DNA of 48,488 nucleotides from Protofrankia sp. CiP1_Cm_nod1 (GTDB lineage Bacteria > Actinomycetota > Actinomycetes > Frankiales > Frankiaceae). A program made the translations under genes and the position numbers. Below, piece by piece: positions 43,219 to 48,488 of the stretch (positions are counted from its first letter, which is position 1; each line of letters begins with the position of its first letter). The stretch spans positions 1 through 48,488 of the forward strand of contig NZ_CAKKTM010000355.1 in NCBI RefSeq assembly GCF_920888515.1, in the 5' to 3' direction. The notes under the pieces were generated by a model. It was not told where the DNA came from, did not search any database, and worked only from the letters and a program-made list of their open reading frames with translations.

Positions 43219-44412
43219 ATGACACGCCTCGGCGACCTCGACACTCGGCATACCGTGGGAGGCGTGCCGGCCTATCTCGATCATGCTTCTACGGCCGTTC
43301 TGCATCCGACGGCCCGGGCGGCCCTGCTGGCCGCGATCGACGAGGGGTGGGCCGACCCGGCCCGGCTGTACCGCGACGCCCGGCGGGCCCGCATGCTGCT
43401 CGACGCCGCCCGGGAGACGGTCGCCGGGGTGATCGGCACCCGGCCTGACGAGGTCAGCTTCACCGCGTCGGGCACCCAGGCGGCCCAGCTCGCGCTGCTC
43501 GGCGCGGCCCGGGCCCGCCGCCGCGCCGGCAGCCGCATCCTGGTCAGCGCGGTGGAGCACTCCTGCGTCCTGCACGCCGCCGCGTGGCACGAGCACGCCG
43601 GCGGCCTGGTCGGCACCGTCGGGGTGGACGGGTTCGGCCGCGTCGACCCGGCCGGCTTCACCCCCCCGCCGGACACGGCGGTGGCCAGCCTGCAGCACGC
43701 CAACCACGAGGTCGCCACCATCCAGCCGGTGGCCGCGGCCGCGGAGGTGCTGCACGCCGCGGGCGTCCCGCTGCACGTGGACGCGGCCATGTCGCTCGGC
43801 CGGATCCCGGTGGACGTCACGGCGCTGGGCGCCGACCTGCTCAGCGCCAGCGCGCACAAGTTCGGCGGGCCGGCGGGCGTGGGCATCCTGGTGGTGCGCA
43901 CCGGACGCCGGTGGGTCAGCCCGCTGCCCGCGGACGAGCGCGAGGGCGGCCGGGTCGCCGGCTTCCCCAACGTCGCGGGGATCGTCGCGACGGCCGCGGC
44001 CCTGCACGCCCGGACCAACGAGATCGTCACCGAGGGGCCGCGCCTGGCCGGCTATGTGCGGCGGCTGCGGGCCCGGCTGCCCGAGCTGATACCGGACGTC
44101 GAGGTGCTCGGCGACCCCGACCCGGCCGGCCGGCTGCCGCACCTGCTCACCTTCTCCTGCCTCTACGTCGACGGCGAGTCACTGCTGCACGAGCTGGACC
44201 GGGCGGGGATCGCGGTCAGCAGCGGCTCCAGCTGCACCTCCGACACGCTCACCCCGAGCCACGTGCTCGCCGCGATGGGCGCGTTGACGCAGGGGAACGT
44301 CCGGGTCTCCTTCGGCCGGGAGTCCGACAGCGCGGACGTCGACGCCCTGCTCGCGGTCCTGCCGGACGCGGTCGCCCGCGTCCGCGAACGGGCCGGGGCC
44401 GCCGGGCTGTGA
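43219..44412 (+). CDS. Cysteine desulfurase (NifS/IscS/NadS-like)
   Basis: 397 residues from ATG 43219 (MTRLGDLDTRHTVGGVPAYL); a GTG at 43264 (VPAYLDHAST) is also possible. PLP-dependent fold type I: AYLDHASTAVLHP, VSAVEHSCVLH, NHEVATIQPV, LHVDAAMSLGRIPVD, the PLP lysine in SASAHKFGGPAGVGIL, and the active Cys in SSGSSCTSDTLTPSHVL. It moves sulfur from cysteine to acceptors. With a TusA-like gene next and ErpA and NadA nearby, a role in Fe-S supply (as NadS for NadA in Bacillus) or sulfur relay is likely. A 7-mer repeat touches its start. Confidence 0.92.
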   Translation: MTRLGDLDTRHTVGGVPAYLDHASTAVLHPTARAALLAAIDEGWADPARLYRDARRARMLLDAARETVAGVIGTRPDEVSFTASGTQAAQLALLGAARARRRAGSRILVSAVEHSCVLHAAAWHEHAGGLVGTVGVDGFGRVDPAGFTPPPDTAVASLQHANHEVATIQPVAAAAEVLHAAGVPLHVDAAMSLGRIPVDVTALGADLLSASAHKFGGPAGVGILVVRTGRRWVSPLPADEREGGRVAGFPNVAGIVATAAALHARTNEIVTEGPRLAGYVRRLRARLPELIPDVEVLGDPDPAGRLPHLLTFSCLYVDGESLLHELDRAGIAVSSGSSCTSDTLTPSHVLAAMGALTQGNVRVSFGRESDSADVDALLAVLPDAVARVRERAGAAGL

Positions 44413-44447
44413 CGCGCGGCCGCCCCGCGCCGGACAAGCCAGCCCAT

Positions 44448-44479
44448 GCCGAACAGCCGAACAGCCGAACAGCCGAACA
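44448..44479. repeat. Octanucleotide tandem repeat GCCGAACA x4
   Basis: Four perfect copies in the 75 bp between the cysteine desulfurase stop and the TusA-like start; the last copy ends 8 bp before the ATG at 44488. Confidence 0.95.
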
Positions 44480-44487
44480 GCGGAAAC

Positions 44488-44769
44488 ATGACAAAGAACG
44501 CGGACAGAACGAGTAACACGGATGACGCCCGCTGGGACACGGCGGCGTTCACCGTGGACGCGCGGGGCCGCCGATGCCCGCTGCCGGTCATCGAGCTGGC
44601 CCGCCGCATCGGCGAGCTCGACCGCGACACCACCCTGGTGCTGTGGGCGGACGACCCGGCCGCGGACCTCGACGTCCCCGCCTGGTGCCGGATGCGCTCC
44701 CACGAGCTGGTCGCGACCCGGCCGCTGCCCACGGGCGGGACGGCCTACCTCGTCCGCCGCCTCGCCTGA
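44488..44769 (+). CDS. TusA-family sulfur carrier protein
   Basis: 93 residues from ATG 44488 (MTKNADRTSNTDDARWDTAA). The catalytic Cys lies in the family motif DARGRRCPLPVIELARRIGE (C-P-x-P). The remainder, LVLWADDPAADLDVPAWCRM and HELVATRPLPTGGTAYLVRR, is the usual beta-alpha-beta fold. It accepts persulfide sulfur from a cysteine desulfurase, here probably the gene 75 bp upstream, and passes it to tRNA, cofactor or Fe-S pathways. Same operon. Confidence 0.92.
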   Translation: MTKNADRTSNTDDARWDTAAFTVDARGRRCPLPVIELARRIGELDRDTTLVLWADDPAADLDVPAWCRMRSHELVATRPLPTGGTAYLVRRLA

Positions 44770-44777
44770 GCCCCCGG

Positions 44778-45758
44778 TCAGGCCGTGGGCAGGTGGGAGG
44801 CGATCTGCGCGGCGGCGTCCGCGCCGTAGGTCTCCGACAGGCGTTTGACCAGCTCGGCCGGGACGGTTTCGTACTCCTGGGTGCCGACGGTCTCCAGCGC
44901 CAGCGTGGCGAGCAGGCAGCCAAGCTGCGCGCTGCGCTCCAAGGACAGTTCCCAGGCGCGCCCCGCGAAGAAGCCGGCGCGGAAGGCGTCCCCGACGCCG
45001 GTCGGATCCGGGGTGATCCGGGCGGGCACGACCGGCACCCGGATCGGCGCCTGCCCGACGGCCTCGATGGCAGCGCCGTCCGCGCCGTGGGTGGTGACCC
45101 GGATGCCCACCCGCTGGAGCACCTGCGCGTCCGACCAGCCGGTCTTGCTCTCCAGCAGGCCCTTCTCGTACTCGTTGCACAGCAGCCAGGCCGCGCCGTC
45201 CACCAGCCGGCGGATCTGTGGGCCGTCCATCCGGGCGAGCTGCTGGGAGGGGTCGGCCGCGAACGGGATGGACCGTTCGCGGCACTCGTCGGTGTGGCGG
45301 AGCATCGCCTCCGGGTCGTTCGGGCTGATCAGGACCAGGTCCAGGCCGCCCAGGCGGTCGGCGACCGGGCGCAGCTCGATCAGCCGGGCGTCGCTCATCG
45401 CGCCGGGATAGAAGGAGGCGATCTGGCAGAGATCGTCGTCGGTGGTACACACGAAACGGGCGGTGTGGGCGACTTCGCTCACATACACCGAGCTCGTGTC
45501 GACGCCGTTGCGGTCGAGCCAGGACCGGTAGCCGGCGAAATCCTCGCCCACCGCCCCGACGAGAACGGGACGCAGGCCCAGCCGTCCGAGCCCGTAACAG
45601 ATGTTGGCGGCCGCTCCCCCGCGCCGGATGACCAGGTCGTCGACAAGGAACGACAGGGAGATCCTGTCCAGCTGGTCGGCCAGCAGCTGCTCGGCGAACC
45701 GGCCCGGAAAGCGCATGAGATGGTCGGTCGCGATGGAACCCGTAACGGCAATAGGCAC
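44778..45758 (-). CDS. adoK: PfkB-family carbohydrate/adenosine kinase
   Basis: 326 residues from GTG 45758 (MPIAVTGSIATDHLMRFPGR). PfkB motif 1 GGAAANICYGLGRLGLRP near 46 and motif 2 DPTGVGDAFRAGFFAGR near 254, with the catalytic Asp in GVGDA. By position between the oxidase genes and erpA and by family it corresponds to M. tuberculosis Rv2202c, shown to be an adenosine kinase; I use adoK on that basis. It phosphorylates adenosine (or a related nucleoside or sugar) with ATP. Convergent with the TusA-like gene, 8 bp apart. Confidence 0.85.
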   Translation of the reverse strand: MPIAVTGSIATDHLMRFPGRFAEQLLADQLDRISLSFLVDDLVIRRGGAAANICYGLGRLGLRPVLVGAVGEDFAGYRSWLDRNGVDTSSVYVSEVAHTARFVCTTDDDLCQIASFYPGAMSDARLIELRPVADRLGGLDLVLISPNDPEAMLRHTDECRERSIPFAADPSQQLARMDGPQIRRLVDGAAWLLCNEYEKGLLESKTGWSDAQVLQRVGIRVTTHGADGAAIEAVGQAPIRVPVVPARITPDPTGVGDAFRAGFFAGRAWELSLERSAQLGCLLATLALETVGTQEYETVPAELVKRLSETYGADAAAQIASHLPTA

Positions 45759-45906
45759 GATGCGTGATTCTACCTGGCCATCACCCGAAACCGCCGGGTC
45801 CACCCGGCATCCGCCCGTGCCTGGCCGGCGTTCCCGCACGGTGAAACACGGGCAGCAGGCCAGGACGAGGCCAGGACGACCGCCGGCACGGGTGGGCACG
45901 GCAGGC

Positions 45907-45940
45907 GTGTGGCCGGCTGGGAGCGCCCAGCCGGCCACAC
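45907..45940 (-). terminator. Strong hairpin with perfect 15-bp arms
   Basis: GTGTGGCCGGCTGGG, loop AGCG, then the exact complement (45926-45940). It lies between the erpA stop (46169) and the adoK start (45758), both leftward, so it most likely terminates erpA transcription. No T-run. Confidence 0.75.
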
Positions 45941-46148
45941 GTCACAACCAACGGCGCACCGAACGGATACCGTCGGTAGCCCGGAGGTGTCCGGCACCCC
46001 GGCCCGTCCGTCCGCTGTCACCTCGGCGACGGACGCCTACCGCCACCCCGGCCGCGACCGCGACAACACGGCCGGCCGGCCCCAGGGACCAACGCCTGGC
46101 CCCCGGCCCCTGGAATCAGCGGGCACCAGGGACCGCGGGAATCACAGG

Positions 46149-46175
46149 GATCAGTGGGATCAGTGGGATCAGTGG
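46149..46175. repeat. Nonamer tandem repeat GATCAGTGG x3 at the erpA stop
   Basis: Three perfect 9-bp copies; the third contains the erpA stop codon (46169-46171). Copy changes would not alter the protein. Confidence 0.9.
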
Positions 46176-46552
46176 AAGGAGTCGCCGCAGGCGCAGGAAC
46201 CCGCCGCGTTCGGGTTGTCGATCGTGAAGCCCTGCTTCTCGATCGTGTCTACGAAGTCGATCGTCGCCCCGCCGAGGTACGGGCCGCTCATCCGGTCGAC
46301 CGCGACCTTGACACCGGAGAAGTCGAGGACGATGTCGCCGTCGAGCTGCCGCTCGTCGAAGAAGAGCTGGTAGCGCATGCCGGAGCAGCCGCCGGGCTGG
46401 ACAGCGATCCGCAGCTGGAGGTCCTCACGCCCCTCCTGCTCGAGCAGGCTCTTCACCTTGTGCGCGGCCACGTCGGTCAGGATGACGGTGTTCGGACGAG
46501 TCGCTGTGTCCACGCCGGTCGCCGTATCGGTCGTCGTGTCCTGGACTGTCAT
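46169..46552 (-). CDS. erpA: Iron-sulfur cluster insertion protein ErpA
   Basis: 127 residues from ATG 46552 with GGGAG 9 nt upstream. A-type carrier: LTDVAAHKVKSLLEQEGRED, LQLRIAVQPGGCSGMRYQLF, and C-terminal AAGSCACGDSFH give the three cluster cysteines (near 55, 119, 121). It inserts Fe-S clusters into apoproteins. The Thr/Asp-rich first 20 residues are a typical actinobacterial extension. Divergent from nadA, whose product is an Fe-S enzyme and a possible client. Confidence 0.95.
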   Translation of the reverse strand: MTVQDTTTDTATGVDTATRPNTVILTDVAAHKVKSLLEQEGREDLQLRIAVQPGGCSGMRYQLFFDERQLDGDIVLDFSGVKVAVDRMSGPYLGGATIDFVDTIEKQGFTIDNPNAAGSCACGDSFH

Positions 46553-47056
46553 GGAGGCTGCTCCCTAGTGAATATTCCCTGGGGCGTGGGGAGTCACGAC
46601 GACAGCCACTGTCGCTCCTCCTTCGGCCGGTTGGATACGTGTGCAGGGATGCCAGGTATTCGGCTACTCGCAATACATGCGCATCCGAGATGTGCGCATC
46701 ACTGTAGGCAACAACATGGGATGCCTGCGACGCCACCCTTCATGCACGGTCGCCGTTCCTGCCATCGCGACAGCAGTCACTACCAGAGTCACTACCAGCG
46801 GCGGCCGCCACCAGCAAGCCGTTGCACACGTCTGGCTGGAACGCCGCCCGCCGCGATTGCCTTCCCATCGTACGCAGATCGTCCGCGCATGACCAAGCAC
46901 GCGGCCCGCGGCGTGATCACGAACTCGTCCCGCGCGGTACGGCAGAAGGTCCCAGACGATGCGGTACAGGGCCGCGGCGAGTTAGAGTCTTACCGACCAT
47001 ACGTCCCCATGCGTGCGGCCAGGCCACGCCACGGCCGGTCGACCTCAGGAGCGAGC
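46553..47056. promoter_or_regulatory. Divergent erpA/nadA intergenic region, 504 bp
   Basis: No gene supported. Less GC-rich than its surroundings at 46561-46580 (TAGTGAATATTCCC, near the erpA promoter) and 46670-46720. An interrupted inverted repeat, TGCGCATCCGAGATGTGCGCA, lies at 46679-46699, and the direct repeat AGTCACTACCAG occurs twice at 46774-46798. Regulator sites are possible but not identified. Confidence 0.4.
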
Positions 47057-48301
47057 ATGACGACCCATCCCGCGCTCGAGCGCGCCGGCGTCGCGGCGCC
47101 GGGAACACCTCCGGTCACGCCGCCGTCCCCGCCGCGCCCCCGCTCCCTGGCCGGGCCGCTCGAGCTGCTGCTGCTCGGGCACGGCTCGGATCCCGGCAGC
47201 GAGCGCGGGGTCGACTGCCCCGGCGCGCTGCCGCCCGCGTCCGACCCGACGCTCGTCGAGCGGGCCAGGGCGGCCAGAGCCGCCCTCGGCGACTCGGTCT
47301 TCGTCCTCGGCCACCACTACCAGCGGGACGAGGTCATCGCCTTCGCCGACGTCACCGGCGACTCGTTCAGGCTCGCCCAGCAGGCCGCCGCCCGGCCCGA
47401 GGCCGGGCACATCGTCTTCTGCGGCGTGCACTTCATGGCGGAGAGCGCCGACATTCTCACCGGCGACCACCAGCAGGTGATCCTGCCCGATCTCGCCGCC
47501 GGCTGCTCCATGGCCGACATGGCCGCGGCCGAACAGGTCGAACAGGCCTGGGAGACGCTCGCAGACGCCGGCCTCGCCGACGGCACCGTGCCGGTGAGCT
47601 ACATGAACTCCTCCGCCGCCATCAAGGCGTTCACCGGGCGGCACGGCGGCACCATCTGCACGTCCTCCAACGCCCGCCGGGCGCTGGACTGGGCGTTCGG
47701 GCCGGACCGGCGCGGCGAGCGGGTGCTGTTCCTGCCCGACCAGCATCTCGGCCGCAACACCGCCGTGCTGGAGATGGGCATGTCGCTGGACGACTGCGTC
47801 GTCTACAGCCCGCACCGCCCCGGCGGCGGCATCACCCGCGAACAGCTGCGGGACGCCCGGATGATCCTGTGGCAGGGGCACTGCTCGGTGCACGGCCGGT
47901 TCAGCCTCGGCTGCGTGGACGAGGTACGCGCCCGGATACCCGGCGTCACCGTGCTGGTGCATCCCGAGTGCCGGCACGAGGTCGTCACCGCCGCGGACCT
48001 GGTCGGCTCGACGGAGTACATCATCAAGGCGGTGGATGCCGCCCCGCCCGGCTCCAGGTTCGCCGTCGGCACCGAGCTGAACCTGGTGCAGCGGCTGGCC
48101 AACCGGCACCCTGACAAGACCGTAGTCTTCCTGGATCGTACGGTGTGCTACTGCTCCACCATGAACCGTATCGATCTGCCCCACCTCGTGTGGGCCCTTG
48201 AGTCCCTGGTCCGCGGCGAGACGGTCAACCGCATCACGGTCGACCCCGACGTCGCGGCACACGCCCGGAAGGCCCTCGACCAGATGCTGGCACTGCCCTG
48301 A
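47057..48301 (+). CDS. nadA: Quinolinate synthase NadA
   Basis: 414 residues from ATG 47057 with AGGAG 6 nt upstream. Condenses iminoaspartate with dihydroxyacetone phosphate to quinolinate in NAD synthesis and needs a [4Fe-4S] cluster. Landmarks: VFVLGHHYQRDEVIAFADVT, GDSFRLAQQAA, FCGVHFMAESADIL, and the cluster Cys in LAAGCSMADM, GTICTSSNARRAL and VHPECRHEVV. The N-terminal 45 residues are a Pro-rich extension. nadB and nadC, often downstream in other bacteria, are not next. The stop overlaps the next gene's start (TGATG). Confidence 0.96.
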   Translation: MTTHPALERAGVAAPGTPPVTPPSPPRPRSLAGPLELLLLGHGSDPGSERGVDCPGALPPASDPTLVERARAARAALGDSVFVLGHHYQRDEVIAFADVTGDSFRLAQQAAARPEAGHIVFCGVHFMAESADILTGDHQQVILPDLAAGCSMADMAAAEQVEQAWETLADAGLADGTVPVSYMNSSAAIKAFTGRHGGTICTSSNARRALDWAFGPDRRGERVLFLPDQHLGRNTAVLEMGMSLDDCVVYSPHRPGGGITREQLRDARMILWQGHCSVHGRFSLGCVDEVRARIPGVTVLVHPECRHEVVTAADLVGSTEYIIKAVDAAPPGSRFAVGTELNLVQRLANRHPDKTVVFLDRTVCYCSTMNRIDLPHLVWALESLVRGETVNRITVDPDVAAHARKALDQMLALP

Positions 48302-48488
48302 TGGCCCTGTTGAAACGACGCACGTCCGTCCCCGACGATCCCGCGGGCACCGCGGGCACCGCGGGCACCGCGGGCACACCGGTGGCCACCGCCGGCTCCG
48401 CTCCCCCCGCCGACGCCGAGCCCGGGAACCGGCCGGGGGGCGGGGTGGGGAAAGGCCGTCCCACCCCGAAACGCAGCCAGGCACGGGC
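48301..48488 (+). CDS. DUF3043 protein, 3' end outside window
   Basis: From ATG 48301, overlapping the nadA stop by one base. The visible 62 residues start MALLKRRTSVPDDPAGTAGT and end GKGRPTPKRSQAR, the N-terminus typical of DUF3043 membrane proteins (GKGRPTPKR before a basic helix). A GGCACCGCG nonamer repeated in tandem encodes the AGT repeats at residues 15-26. Compare M. tuberculosis, where a DUF3043-type gene (Rv2203) is in the same neighbourhood. Confidence 0.75.
   Translation, partial: MALLKRRTSVPDDPAGTAGTAGTAGTPVATAGSAPPADAEPGNRPGGGVGKGRPTPKRSQAR

Overview
The window is very GC-rich, uses many GTG starts and carries an actinobacterial respiratory supercomplex (fused-type cytochrome bcc plus aa3 oxidase), a PimB-type mannosyltransferase and an AdoK-type kinase. 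It comes from an actinobacterium. Several accessory proteins resemble Frankia sequences I remember, so Frankia is my best guess, but no database search was possible. No rRNA, tRNA or CRISPR array was seen.

Backbone. Two stretches (about 1-10.5 kb and 22.3-48.5 kb) hold housekeeping genes. Their order resembles the Mycobacterium tuberculosis Rv2184c-Rv2204c block: ArsA-like ATPase, SRPBCC protein, pimB, exonuclease/GIY-YIG protein, trpD, ctaE-qcrCAB, ctaCDF, adoK and erpA. From the left: a partial membrane protein, a TIGR00300 (LOR/SDH) enzyme, a leftward coupled operon (SRPBCC - ArsA ATPase - His-rich Cys protein - ROK glucokinase), a phosphoesterase, a second SRPBCC protein, pimB, a secreted-type zinc peptidase and a Cys-cluster protein. 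On the right: an NYN/coiled-coil protein, HIT, VOC and exonuclease genes, an ABC exporter, ctaE-qcrCAB, ctaG, DUF3501 - rubrerythrin - Fur (oxidative stress), an atypical receiver, trpD, ctaCDF, a vapBC pair, then a sulfur/NAD block (cysteine desulfurase, TusA-like, AdoK-like, ErpA, NadA) and the start of a DUF3043 gene.

Accessory island (about 10.7-22.3 kb). This is a mosaic of toxin-antitoxin modules and broken genes: Uma2 nuclease, FitA/VapC, a DUF4143-type AAA protein that has lost its P-loop region in frame and sits behind iterated upstream repeats, a fused vapC/HTH remnant, two 346-bp copies of an XRE antitoxin gene, higA with only the tail of its toxin, an AlbA_2 protein cut by an IS remnant, a vapBC pair with a palindromic operator, a detached copy of the NYN domain of the backbone protein, and an IS5-type element (1.42 kb, long terminal repeats, frameshifted transposase, passenger gene). 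That element separates the remains of a trypco2 gene from the remains of a STAND/TPR protein, so a trypco2 conflict system appears to have been destroyed here. An HTH/PIN pair closes the island.

The most interesting points are the NYN domain captured by a toxin-antitoxin locus, the ruined trypco2-STAND system, the 33/34-bp iterated repeats upstream of the P-loop-less ATPase, the His-rich metal-binding-like protein translationally coupled to glucokinase, and the short tandem repeats flanking the cysteine desulfurase gene.
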